Source: Rickettsiales bacterium (GTDB lineage Bacteria > Pseudomonadota > Alphaproteobacteria > Methylaequorales > Methylaequoraceae). From it: 45,475 nucleotides of DNA. A model generated the notes under the pieces. It did not search any database, had not been told where the DNA came from, and worked only from the letters and a program-made list of their open reading frames with translations. Below are positions 1-7,277 of the stretch, piece after piece. The DNA lies in NCBI GenBank assembly GCA_002691145.1, contig NZHE01000004.1, forward strand, positions 1 to 45,475, given 5' to 3'. The stretch's first letter is position 1, and the number at the start of each line of letters is the position of its first letter. Position numbers and translations under genes: made by a program.

Positions 1-54
1 TCTTTCAAGAAAATTACTAGTAAACAAAAAATCCTTACTCCCATTCACTTTATA

Positions 55-114
55 TGGTACCCCTAGTCCGACTCGAACGGACAAGAACCGAAGTTCAACG
101 GATTTTGAATCAGT
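55..114 (-). repeat. Displaced tRNA-Leu 3' end, outer copy (att-like direct repeat)
   Basis: This 60-bp stretch matches the 3' part of the intact tRNA-Leu at 6469-6528, from the encoded CCA back to the anticodon stem. I count two mismatches: one in the variable-arm region and one in the anticodon stem. It is in the same orientation as the intact gene and has no 5' half, so it cannot be a working tRNA. Integrases that use tRNA 3' ends leave such fragments at the far end of the inserted DNA. It therefore marks the outer limit of the accessory region seen here, though more units could lie beyond the window. Confidence 0.88.
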
Positions 115-157
115 TGCGTTGGGTCTAAAACCCTTGACTACATTGACTTTCTAAAAT

Positions 158-183
158 GGTGTCAATGTTTGGTGTCAATGTTT
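158..183 (+). repeat. Tandem 13-bp repeat ggtgtcaatgttt x2
   Basis: Two perfect head-to-tail copies of ggtgtcaatgttt occupy 158-170 and 171-183, about 43 bp inside the outer tRNA-Leu fragment. An inverted partner, cattgac, lies at 141-147. A third copy of the 10-bp core gtgtcaatgt is at 4376-4385, near the other end of the same unit. Small repeats close to both ends of an integrated element are typical of recombinase or excisionase arm sites; that role is inferred. Confidence 0.6.
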
Positions 184-356
184 TTTTTCCAAAATCTCTA
201 AGAATATCCCTATGAATGTTAAATTAATTACCTTAGAAATCAAGGGGGTAGGTTTATATCTTTAAGTAGAGTTAATTGAGTTGTTATAGATAACAAAGAT
301 ACTTTTTTTATATATTTGAGGAGTGGGTATTGCTAAGATAAATTTTAAAAAGTAAG

Positions 357-402
357 TTTGTGGTACCGGATTTCGGAGGTTCAAATCCCCTCAGCCACCC
401 CA
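357..402 (+). repeat. tRNA-His(GTG) 3' half fragment, left copy
   Basis: The 46 bases begin in an anticodon loop reading tttgtggt (anticodon GTG). They continue with the 3' anticodon stem accgg, a T-arm with loop ttcaaat, the acceptor 3' strand cagccac, a C discriminator and encoded CCA. A C at position 73 is a hallmark of tRNA-His. No 5' half precedes it, so it is a fragment. The T-stem has one mismatch. It lies 68 bp before the first methyltransferase and has a degenerate partner after the second one (4268-4304). Confidence 0.72.
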
Positions 403-470
403 TAAAAAACTTTCTTAAATTTTTTCTTTTAACAAAAGATTAAATCAATTATTTTCATTATTATTACTCT

Positions 471-1667
471 ATGAAAAAAATTAATTTTGTTGACTTATTT
501 TGTGGATGCGGAGGATTGTCTGAGGGTTTTCTAAAACAAAAATTCATTCCGATTTGTCTATCTGATTTTGATAAATATTCTATGCAAACGTCAAGTAATC
601 GTCTAAAGTCTTTCGGCTATAAAAATAAAGAGATAGAAAATATTTGTAAGACCCTAGATTTAAATAATGACCCGAACATAAAAAAAATTTCTTCAAATAT
701 TTCAAAAGAATATAACATAGACGTTTTAATGGCTGGTATTCCTTGTCAAAGTTTTTCGTCTGTAGGAAAAGCTCAAGATAAAAATTCAATGAAATTTGAT
801 TCAAGAAATTATTTATACCTATCATTTTTAAAATTTGTAAACATTCTGAAACCAAAAATAGTGTTACTTGAAAATGTTTCAGGCCTTTTATCTTCTAAAC
901 CCGACGGAAAGTTAATAATTGATGATATTTTTTTTCAACTTCAATCTGCGGGATATAACGTGTTTACAGATAAAAAAAAAATTTTAATAAATGCAGTAGA
1001 GTTTGGTGTGCCTCAAGTAAGAAAAAGAGTTTTTATTTTTGCTTCTAGAAAAGATTTAAAGATTAAACCAATCGATTTTTATGAAAATTTAATAAAAACC
1101 CACTATTCACCAGATGATAAACACTCTAAACTAAAAAAATTTATTAATGTAGGTGAAGCAATTATGGACTTGCCAAAATTACTTCCAGGAAAAGGAAAAG
1201 AATTTTTTTCAAATTTTAAACCAAAGTTAAACAGATATTTAAAAAAAATTAGAGGTACTGATTATAAATATCTATATAATCATTTGGCAAGGGGCCACAA
1301 TTTCAATGATATGAAAAGATATGAGCTTTTGTCAAGAAATAAATGGCAACTTAAAGATTTATTAAACGGTTATGAACATCTAGTTCACCACGATCCTAAT
1401 CATTTTAAAAATAGATATACTGTTCAGTTAAAAGATTTGCCTGGCAGAACAATTGTTTCTCATTTATATAAAGATGGAAATTTATTCATTCATCCAGATT
1501 TTCAACAAAAAAGAACTTTTACAGTAAGAGAAGCAGCGCGAATTCAATCATTTCCAGATGATTTTATTTTTATGGGTTCTAGAACACAGCAATTTAAACA
1601 AGTTGGTAATGCTGTGCCACCTTTGTTATCAGAAAACTTTGCCACCTTAATAAGGGATTTATTATGA
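471..1667 (+). CDS. DNA (cytosine-5) methyltransferase, first of two in an R-M operon
   Basis: The 398-aa protein methylates C5 of cytosine in the site recognised by its restriction system. The full set of m5C methyltransferase motifs is visible. AdoMet-binding motif I is FVDLFCGCGG at residues 6-15. Motif IV is PCQSFS with catalytic Cys92, motif VI is ENV, motif VIII is QVRKRVF, motif IX is REAARIQSFP and motif X is QVGNAVPP. The stretch between VIII and IX should hold the target-recognition domain. Its stop overlaps the start of the HNH gene by 4 bp (ATGA), indicating translational coupling. A first methyltransferase made before the nuclease protects host DNA. The target site cannot be read from sequence. 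Confidence 0.93.
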   Translation: MKKINFVDLFCGCGGLSEGFLKQKFIPICLSDFDKYSMQTSSNRLKSFGYKNKEIENICKTLDLNNDPNIKKISSNISKEYNIDVLMAGIPCQSFSSVGKAQDKNSMKFDSRNYLYLSFLKFVNILKPKIVLLENVSGLLSSKPDGKLIIDDIFFQLQSAGYNVFTDKKKILINAVEFGVPQVRKRVFIFASRKDLKIKPIDFYENLIKTHYSPDDKHSKLKKFINVGEAIMDLPKLLPGKGKEFFSNFKPKLNRYLKKIRGTDYKYLYNHLARGHNFNDMKRYELLSRNKWQLKDLLNGYEHLVHHDPNHFKNRYTVQLKDLPGRTIVSHLYKDGNLFIHPDFQQKRTFTVREAARIQSFPDDFIFMGSRTQQFKQVGNAVPPLLSENFATLIRDLL

Positions 1668-3058
1668 TATTTTTTGCTGTTCCTAGTGTTGGACAACTAA
1701 AACCAGATACACTTTTTGGAAATGATGATCATTATGGTTTTCTTCAAACACTAGTAGGTAAAAAATATGATCGGAATATAGTTTCAAATTTATGCAAAGA
1801 ATATTACGGTAAAATTAATGATAGGTATTGGGATCAAATAATTACTATTTCAAATTTTCTAGCTTTTAAAAAACTTAATGAAAAAGAAAATTTTGTTAAT
1901 ATTCCTTTTTTAGATTTTGTTTCAGAGCAGTTTGATTTAGATCAAAAAATAATTTCAAGATTTTTATTTGAATACTATTTATTAATGTGGCAGTTTCCTC
2001 ACCCAATTAACTCAACACAAAAGATAAAGTTTTCTGGTCTTTTAGATATTAGTTCTTTTCGTTTAAGAAAATTTGAGGTTAATAAGCCTTACATATCAAT
2101 TCTAAAAATTTTGTTTAATTTAGAACAAATTGAAAAAGGTCAAGGATTTTTGAAGGATGATGAATTTTATTTTTTGGGAGTTGAGTTTTATAGAACTGAG
2201 GGTAAGATTCTCTTTTTAGATCAAGTTACTGAAATCTCAGAAAAAATTTATAAATTAAGAAAGAATGGTGGTTGGACACCTTTTGATGAAATTAAAAAAA
2301 AAAAACTTCCACATTTATCTTATCCAAAAGGTTTTTTAAGAAATTCTTTTTTTTTGAATGTAGAAAAAGATATTAAACTTAATAACTTTGCTGTTAAAAA
2401 TGAAAAAAATATAGAAAATCTATTAGAAGGTTTTTCTAATTTAAAATTTAATTTTAGTTCAACAATTAATCCTCGTGATCTGAAACTCTATAATAATTTT
2501 TCAAATTATTTGTATGATGATAATAAGTTTAAAGTCTTTGAAGATCTTATAAGTTTTGTTCAAAAAGACTTTAAGTTTTCAAATCCTTTAGTTGACTTTG
2601 CGGCTCAAAATTTTAATGAGGAGATTTCTAAAAAATATAGAATTGAAAAAATTTTGTCTAAAATTGGTAATTTAGACAGAAAAGTTATCAAAAGGCAAAG
2701 AGCTGAACAACACTATTTAAGACAATACATAATTGATGGAGAAACATGTGAGTGTGCTATTTGTCAAAAATCATTCCCTTCTAACTTAATTACTACCGCA
2801 CATATAAAAAAACGTCTAAAGTGTAATGATGATGAAAAAAGAGATACAAATGTAATTATGCCACTTTGTGATATGGGGTGTGATAGATTGTTTGAATTGA
2901 AGTTTTTGGTTGTTAATAGTGGTTTTGTTAAAAAGGGTAAAAATAAAAAAATTACCGACGATTTAGATAAATATATGAAGCCATTAATTGGAAAAAAATG
3001 TAAATACTACAATAATAAAACTAAAAAATATTTTGAGTTTCATGAGAATGAAAGTTAA
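1664..3058 (+). CDS. HNH-family type II restriction endonuclease (putative)
   Basis: This 464-aa protein sits between two cytosine methyltransferases and overlaps both. Residues 1-360 match no family I can name and probably carry DNA recognition. From residue 362 there is an HNH-type zinc/nuclease module: a CxxC knuckle (C364, C367), AHI with the putative metal or general-base His380, an Asn near 396, and a second Cys pair ending in GCDRLFE. That arrangement is common in HNH restriction enzymes, where the second zinc pair precedes D-x-LF-[DE]. There is no signal peptide or membrane segment. A lone homing-type HNH enzyme is possible, but the operon context strongly favours restriction. Confidence 0.82.
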   Translation: MIFFAVPSVGQLKPDTLFGNDDHYGFLQTLVGKKYDRNIVSNLCKEYYGKINDRYWDQIITISNFLAFKKLNEKENFVNIPFLDFVSEQFDLDQKIISRFLFEYYLLMWQFPHPINSTQKIKFSGLLDISSFRLRKFEVNKPYISILKILFNLEQIEKGQGFLKDDEFYFLGVEFYRTEGKILFLDQVTEISEKIYKLRKNGGWTPFDEIKKKKLPHLSYPKGFLRNSFFLNVEKDIKLNNFAVKNEKNIENLLEGFSNLKFNFSSTINPRDLKLYNNFSNYLYDDNKFKVFEDLISFVQKDFKFSNPLVDFAAQNFNEEISKKYRIEKILSKIGNLDRKVIKRQRAEQHYLRQYIIDGETCECAICQKSFPSNLITTAHIKKRLKCNDDEKRDTNVIMPLCDMGCDRLFELKFLVVNSGFVKKGKNKKITDDLDKYMKPLIGKKCKYYNNKTKKYFEFHENES

Positions 3059-4220
3059 ATTTATTGACCTTTTTTGTGGTGCTGGTGGCATGACACTTGG
3101 ATTTGAAAGAGCTGGTGCTAGATGTATTGGTGGTATCGAAATATCTAAGGCTGCATGTGTCACTCATTCTAAAAACTTTCCTCATTGTAAAGTCCTTGAT
3201 GAGGATATTTGTAACATAAAACCTGAGGAATTTAAAAAACGTTTAAATATCGAAAATGAGGTAGATATAATTGTTGGTGGTCCCCCTTGTCCAACTTTTT
3301 CAACAATTGGTCAAGCTAAAATAAAATCTGTTGGAGGAAATGTTGACACTGACAAAAGAAATAAACTATTTGTTAACTTTCTAGAATATGTAAATTTCTT
3401 TCAACCTAAATTCTTTGTAATGGAGAATGTTCCTAATTTTCTAACGAAAAATAATGGTGCGATCTTTCAAACTACAAAAAATATGATTAAAAACTTAAAA
3501 GGAAATTATAAAATAATCGAACCTGTTCAAATTTTAAATTCTGTAAATTATGGTGTTCCTCAAACTAGAAGGAGAATGTTTTTGATAGGTTGTAAAAACA
3601 ATTACTCATATCAATATCCCAAAATAACTCATCATAATGAATGTCATAATAATAAACAATTTGAGTTATTTAATAAAACAAATAAGCTTAAGCCACCTGT
3701 TACCCTCTTTGATGCAATATCAGATTTACCAATCATTACAGATGATTGGAGAATTGATCAGGTTAAATACTCAAGGAATAATAAATTATCTTTTTACCAA
3801 ATGATGATGAGGGAAAAAACCTCTAATACAGTTAGAAATAATAGGTGCAGATTGACTAATGACAGAGCAAAAATTCTTTTTAAAGAAATGAAGCAAGGAT
3901 CAAAATATATGGACCTACCAAAAGAGATTAGAAAAATACTTCCATTTAGAGAAGATATATTCCAAGATAGGTTAAAAAAATTAAACTACAATAAACCCTC
4001 TTGGACAATTATTGCTCATTTAGGCATGGATGGGTATATGTTCATTCATCCAGAACAAATAAGAACTATTTCTGTTAGGGAAGCTGCTAGAATTCAGTCT
4101 TTTCCGGATGATTTTATATTTTATGGAAATATGACTGAGACTTTTGTTCAAATTGGTAATGCTGTACCATGTATTCTTGCTGAAAAAATAGCTACAGCAA
4201 TTTTAGATTCATTGAATTAA
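3048..4220 (+). CDS. DNA (cytosine-5) methyltransferase, second of two in an R-M operon
   Basis: This is another complete m5C methyltransferase, 390 aa from the chosen start. Motif I is FIDLFCGAGG, motif IV is GGPPCPTFS with catalytic Cys81, motif VI is MENV, motif VIII is QTRRRMF, motif IX is REAARIQSFP and motif X is QIGNAVP. The frame is open from 2988, but the ATG at 3048 gives the usual short lead into motif I and an 11-bp overlap with the endonuclease gene; an ATG at 3042 is equally possible. Two different m5C enzymes in one system usually mean an asymmetric site, each modifying one strand. The gene ends 48 bp before a tRNA-His-like fragment. Confidence 0.92.
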   Translation: MKVKFIDLFCGAGGMTLGFERAGARCIGGIEISKAACVTHSKNFPHCKVLDEDICNIKPEEFKKRLNIENEVDIIVGGPPCPTFSTIGQAKIKSVGGNVDTDKRNKLFVNFLEYVNFFQPKFFVMENVPNFLTKNNGAIFQTTKNMIKNLKGNYKIIEPVQILNSVNYGVPQTRRRMFLIGCKNNYSYQYPKITHHNECHNNKQFELFNKTNKLKPPVTLFDAISDLPIITDDWRIDQVKYSRNNKLSFYQMMMREKTSNTVRNNRCRLTNDRAKILFKEMKQGSKYMDLPKEIRKILPFREDIFQDRLKKLNYNKPSWTIIAHLGMDGYMFIHPEQIRTISVREAARIQSFPDDFIFYGNMTETFVQIGNAVPCILAEKIATAILDSLN

Positions 4221-4267
4221 AAAATAATAGAATAATAAATTAAACTAATATTATAACCTAAAGTCAA

Positions 4268-4304
4268 TTTGTGGTACCTAAGGCTGGGGGTTCAAATCCC
4301 CTCA
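4268..4304 (+). repeat. tRNA-His(GTG)-like 3' half fragment, right copy (degenerate)
   Basis: Like the copy at 357-402, this starts with tttgtggtacc (anticodon loop GTG and part of the stem). After a diverged spacer it shares ttcaaatcccctca of the T-arm. The acceptor strand and CCA are lost, replaced by AT-rich sequence. It is in the same orientation as the left copy, so the two form a direct-repeat pair enclosing exactly the three R-M genes. Confidence 0.6.
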
Positions 4305-4375
4305 ATTAATCATATCAATAAATCTTTTTTACTGAGTTAATTCGTAAGAAAAAATGAGGTTCACAGCGTAAATGT

Positions 4376-4385
4376 GTGTCAATGT
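4376..4385 (+). repeat. gtgtcaatgt motif, right-end copy
   Basis: This is a third copy of the core of the 13-bp tandem repeat at 158-183, in the same orientation. It lies 73 bp from the tRNA-Leu fragment at 4459-4518. With the left-end pair it places the same motif near both termini of unit 1. A single 10-bp match carries limited weight in AT-rich DNA. Confidence 0.4.
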
Positions 4386-4458
4386 CTATAACAATAGTAA
4401 ATATTATCAAATAAAATTTTTAATAAATTCTTAAACTCCTATTCACGTTGATTCTTAA

Positions 4459-4518
4459 TGGTACCCCTAGTCCGACTCGAACGGACATGAACCGAAGTTC
4501 AACGGATTTTGAATCCGT
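4459..4518 (-). repeat. Displaced tRNA-Leu 3' end, inner copy (att-like direct repeat)
   Basis: These 60 bases are identical to 6469-6528, the 3' part of the intact tRNA-Leu(CAA), and in the same orientation. Identity stops in the anticodon stem, after which the sequence diverges completely. The 10-15 bp before it also resemble the flank of the intact copy. It is the junction between the two accessory units. The rest of the 4221-4628 gap holds the tRNA-His fragment, the gtgtcaatgt motif and a short ctcaca-rich stretch near 4560-4585, with no gene. Confidence 0.92.
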
Positions 4519-4628
4519 TGTATTTTTCTGAAAGACACTCTGACAAAGGATTTTAATTTACTCTCACACACTCACTCTCACACTTTTTTTAAATATATCT
4601 CTAGGAACTAAATTAAGTCATTTCTAAC

Positions 4629-6413
4629 TTAATTTAAATCTTCATCAAATCGAAATTCTAATTCCTCTATGTGTGTCTTTACGTCCTCCGGAGGTAATAT
4701 GACGGTGTCTTCTCCTTTTCTAATAAAAAAATCTTTTACCCAATATTTAGAATCAAATTTATTTTTTTTTTCATTAAGATTTGCACTATTAAAAATCTTC
4801 TGATCGGGATAGATATAAGTACCAGGTTTTTTAAATTTATTTTTAATTACTAGGTTTAAATAAGTAGTTCCTTGAAATTTTTTATAATCACATTCAATTA
4901 AATGGTATCTAGGGAGAAGTCTTGATAAGTGGTCTAAAAGACTTTGTTTTATTTTTTCTTTTGTTTTTAAATCATCCTCATTATTTCTTTTGAAAAACTT
5001 AATATCTTCAACAATTCCATTTGGTTTTGAATCATTTGTAATTCCTAGTCGAATTACTTGGTTTATAGTTGAAGTATTATTTAAAAATCCACACATCTTT
5101 TTTGCAATCTCAATGGCAGTAGCACATTGTACTTTACTTTTATATTGTTCTTTTGAATAATTTTTTGCTTCTTTTTCATCATACTTGAAAAATATTCTAT
5201 TTTTAAATTCCTGATGTGTACTTTCTCCTGATTTGATCCATTCCTCTTCTTCATCAATCTGAGACCTAAATCCCTCCAAGAGTTTGTGTTTCTGAATTGA
5301 TACAGTATTTGGGAATGGAATGATTTTTTTTTGCTCTTTGCTGACTTTTTTTTTTGAAGAACTTTTATTTTCAGAAAAAGAGTCAGCGTTCGAAGAAAAA
5401 ATAACCTCAGAAAATTCCAAATTATTTTCCACATGTTCAACTTCTTCCTGATCATTTTCATATCCAGATTTTTTTAAAAATTTTTTAGATTCTTTTTTAT
5501 TTACCTCTGAGTCACCTTCCATAAATGCTGATATAGCCAGTGTTTTAGATAATTTTAGACAGAACTCTTTGTATACTTCAACTTCAGAAACTTCATCATA
5601 GATTGTAGAAATATATTGTAACGAATCATAGAGATGTTTCTTAGAGGAATGTATATACTTTTGTAGTTTTATTTTTTCAGATCTTTCATCTTCACCGTAA
5701 TGTATTTTTGCGATTACAATAAATGCTAAATTTTGAATCAAGTGCTCTAAAATCCAATCTTCACCTAACTCATGAGCCTTCTCCAATAATTCAACACCTT
5801 TCTCTGTACTTTCCTCTACACCATCTCCTCTAGTAAAGCAGTAACCTAAACTTGCAAAAGCCTCTGGATATTCATTTTGTATAGATTTTTCATACCAACT
5901 TACAGCTTTATAAAAATCAGGTTCTGGTTTTTTATATTTGTGATTCCATTTATAACAAGTGCCATAATAAAAATAATCTCCTATCGTATTTTGTGCATAA
6001 CCATCACCTTTTTCAGCAGCTTCAAGATAAAGTTCAAATGCTTTTATGTCTGAATCATCATTTGCTTCTTCTTTTAATTTGTCAGCTTTTTTGATAATTT
6101 GTTTGATTGAAAGTTTCTTCAAACCTTCAGGTTTTAACTTTTTACCAAGTCTCTCAAATTTTTCTAATACAGCTTTTGATTTTTTATAAAACTTATTTAA
6201 TTTTTTTTCTTCACACCATTCTGTAAGAGCAATCACTAATCCAGGGATCTTTTCCAATAGAAATTTATATAAATTTGAATGTTTACCAATAGAATAAATA
6301 AGTCTTCTTTGGTATGGATTAAAAGCTTTATGCTTTGCCGTCAATGACGAAAGTTCTAACATCATATTTCTTTCATCTTGATTTAAAGGATTTATAAAAG
6401 TTTTTCCGGACAT
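4629..6413 (-). CDS. Sel1-like repeat protein with C-terminal AlbA_2/Schlafen-type domain (candidate defence gene)
   Basis: This 594-aa protein appears to have three parts. Residues 1-110 are helical, basic and unrecognised. Residues about 120-240 contain Sel1-like repeats of the A-x2-Y-x2-A-x6-A-x3-[IL]-G type, expected to form a helical binding scaffold. After a charged Ser/Lys-rich linker, residues about 396-580 resemble the AlbA_2 (divergent AAA-4, Schlafen-core) domain. The signs are ESTHQEFK, CGFLNN, LGITND with a following GI, and near the end FFIRKGEDTVILPPEDV. Schlafen-core domains bind or cut nucleic acid. There is no signal peptide. It is alone in a tRNA-bounded unit beside an R-M operon, which suggests antiphage function. 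Domain calls are by eye; the role is inferred. Confidence 0.72.
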   Translation of the reverse strand: MSGKTFINPLNQDERNMMLELSSLTAKHKAFNPYQRRLIYSIGKHSNLYKFLLEKIPGLVIALTEWCEEKKLNKFYKKSKAVLEKFERLGKKLKPEGLKKLSIKQIIKKADKLKEEANDDSDIKAFELYLEAAEKGDGYAQNTIGDYFYYGTCYKWNHKYKKPEPDFYKAVSWYEKSIQNEYPEAFASLGYCFTRGDGVEESTEKGVELLEKAHELGEDWILEHLIQNLAFIVIAKIHYGEDERSEKIKLQKYIHSSKKHLYDSLQYISTIYDEVSEVEVYKEFCLKLSKTLAISAFMEGDSEVNKKESKKFLKKSGYENDQEEVEHVENNLEFSEVIFSSNADSFSENKSSSKKKVSKEQKKIIPFPNTVSIQKHKLLEGFRSQIDEEEEWIKSGESTHQEFKNRIFFKYDEKEAKNYSKEQYKSKVQCATAIEIAKKMCGFLNNTSTINQVIRLGITNDSKPNGIVEDIKFFKRNNEDDLKTKEKIKQSLLDHLSRLLPRYHLIECDYKKFQGTTYLNLVIKNKFKKPGTYIYPDQKIFNSANLNEKKNKFDSKYWVKDFFIRKGEDTVILPPEDVKTHIEELEFRFDEDLN

Positions 6414-6468
6414 AAATTATTTAAACAAAATAGAATTTTGAAATCTATATTTAAATATTTTTCTTAAA

Positions 6469-6555
6469 TGGTACCCCTAGTCCGACTCGAACGGACATGA
6501 ACCGAAGTTCAACGGATTTTGAATCCGTCGCGTCTACCAATTCCGCCATAGGGGC
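6469..6555 (-). tRNA. tRNA-Leu(CAA), intact
   Basis: The 87-nt gene folds as a type II tRNA. The acceptor strands are GCCCCTA and TAGGGGT, with discriminator A and encoded CCA. The anticodon loop is TTCAAAA (anticodon CAA), the variable arm is long, and the T-arm is built around TTCGAGT. It is the only complete copy; its 3' 60 bp recur at 4459 and 55. The tRNA is the insertion target of the accessory region and remains intact, as expected when the incoming element carries an identical 3' end. Confidence 0.96.
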
Positions 6556-6690
6556 TCTTGTATTTCATTAAAAACTTAAATTTAAGATATACTTAAAAGT
6601 TTGCACATTGTCCAAATTTATTACCTTTCATAACTAAAGTTATATTTCTCTAACCTAAAAACGTTTATACTATATATAAAAAAAAGGTTT

Positions 6691-7272
6691 ATGAAAAATA
6701 ATTTCCAATCAATATATGATAAAACCATCAAACTTTTTTCAGAAAATGCTTCTTGGAAGGCGATTTCAATTATTTCTTTTTTTGAGTCAATCATATTTCC
6801 AGTTCCTACCGATTTATTTTTAATACCCGCAATAATTGCTAATAAAAATAAAGTCATATTTTTAATTTTTGTTACTGTATTTTTTTCAGTAGTAGGGGGA
6901 ATTGTTGGCTACATGATTGGGTTTTTTTTTTGGGATATAGTTTCTGAATATTTTTATATATTTTATCCTAATTTTGAAGCAAGATTTAATACGTTTAAAA
7001 GTACATTCAACAGTTATGGTTGGCTTTTTGTTCTAGCAGGTGGATTTACACCATTTCCATTCAAAATAGCAGCTGTTTCAAGTGGTATATTAGAGCTCAA
7101 TATTATAATTTTTATTCTATTTTCTTTTATCTCAAGAGGCCTTAGATTTTCTCTAGTTGGTTTTTTACTTTTTAAATATGGATCAAATATTGATAGATAT
7201 CTCAGAAAATATATAAACTATATAGTGCTATTTACTATGGTTATTTTTCTATTATATTTAATTTTTAGGTAA
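6691..7272 (+). CDS. YqaA/DedA-like (SNARE-associated) inner-membrane protein
   Basis: The 193-aa protein has about five hydrophobic segments. It shows the DedA/YqaA signature: an early FFESIIFPVPTD loop containing an acidic residue and prolines, and later GGFTPFPFKIAAVSSG, with the P-x-P and G-x-F-x-P-x-[KR] features of this group. Members are polytopic inner-membrane proteins linked to lipid carrier flipping and membrane homeostasis. It stands 5 bp before dsbB, and dsbB overlaps coq7, so the three probably form one transcript. The yqaA-dsbB-coq7 order is familiar in alphaproteobacteria. Confidence 0.82.
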   Translation: MKNNFQSIYDKTIKLFSENASWKAISIISFFESIIFPVPTDLFLIPAIIANKNKVIFLIFVTVFFSVVGGIVGYMIGFFFWDIVSEYFYIFYPNFEARFNTFKSTFNSYGWLFVLAGGFTPFPFKIAAVSSGILELNIIIFILFSFISRGLRFSLVGFLLFKYGSNIDRYLRKYINYIVLFTMVIFLLYLIFR

Positions 7273-7277
7273 CTTTT

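Larger units (their letters stand above)
115..4458. mobile_element. Accessory unit 1: tRNA-Leu-bounded island carrying a restriction-modification operon
   Basis: The unit lies between two direct copies of the tRNA-Leu 3' end (55-114 and 4459-4518). It carries three overlapping plus-strand genes forming a restriction-modification system and a further pair of tRNA-His-like half copies. No integrase, excisionase or transposase reading frame is present. It is therefore either a non-autonomous passenger moved by a helper recombinase or a remnant that lost its integrase. Bases 184-356 and 4305-4375 show no gene. The boundaries come from the repeats; mobility is inferred. Confidence 0.7.
4459..6528. 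mobile_element. Accessory unit 2: tRNA-Leu-bounded single-gene cargo unit
   Basis: The unit extends from the identical 60-bp tRNA-Leu fragment at 4459 to the matching bases of the intact tRNA-Leu at 6469-6528. It contains a single gene, the Sel1/AlbA_2 protein on the minus strand, and no recombinase. The geometry is that of insertion at the tRNA 3' end: the element's own copy restores the tRNA and the old 3' end is pushed outward. At about 2 kb it would be a minimal passenger. Mobility is inferred from the repeats. Confidence 0.68.

Noticed and set aside
357-402. tmRNA (ssrA) 3' end
   Set aside because: The T-arm could suggest tmRNA, but the GTG anticodon loop, accgg stem and C discriminator before CCA fit tRNA-His, and no tag-coding or tRNA-like 5' part is nearby.
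2988-3047. Upstream ATG (2988) as start of the second methyltransferase
   Set aside because: It would add 20 residues before motif I and overlap the nuclease gene by 71 bp; ATG 3048 gives the usual start.
4545-4590. ctcaca-rich stretch as a functional direct repeat or CRISPR-like element
   Set aside because: It is a short irregular low-complexity run with no consistent unit.
115-6468. A hidden integrase or transposase in the accessory region
   Set aside because: All frames of useful length are explained by the two methyltransferases, the HNH nuclease and the Sel1/AlbA_2 protein; no recombinase motif was found.
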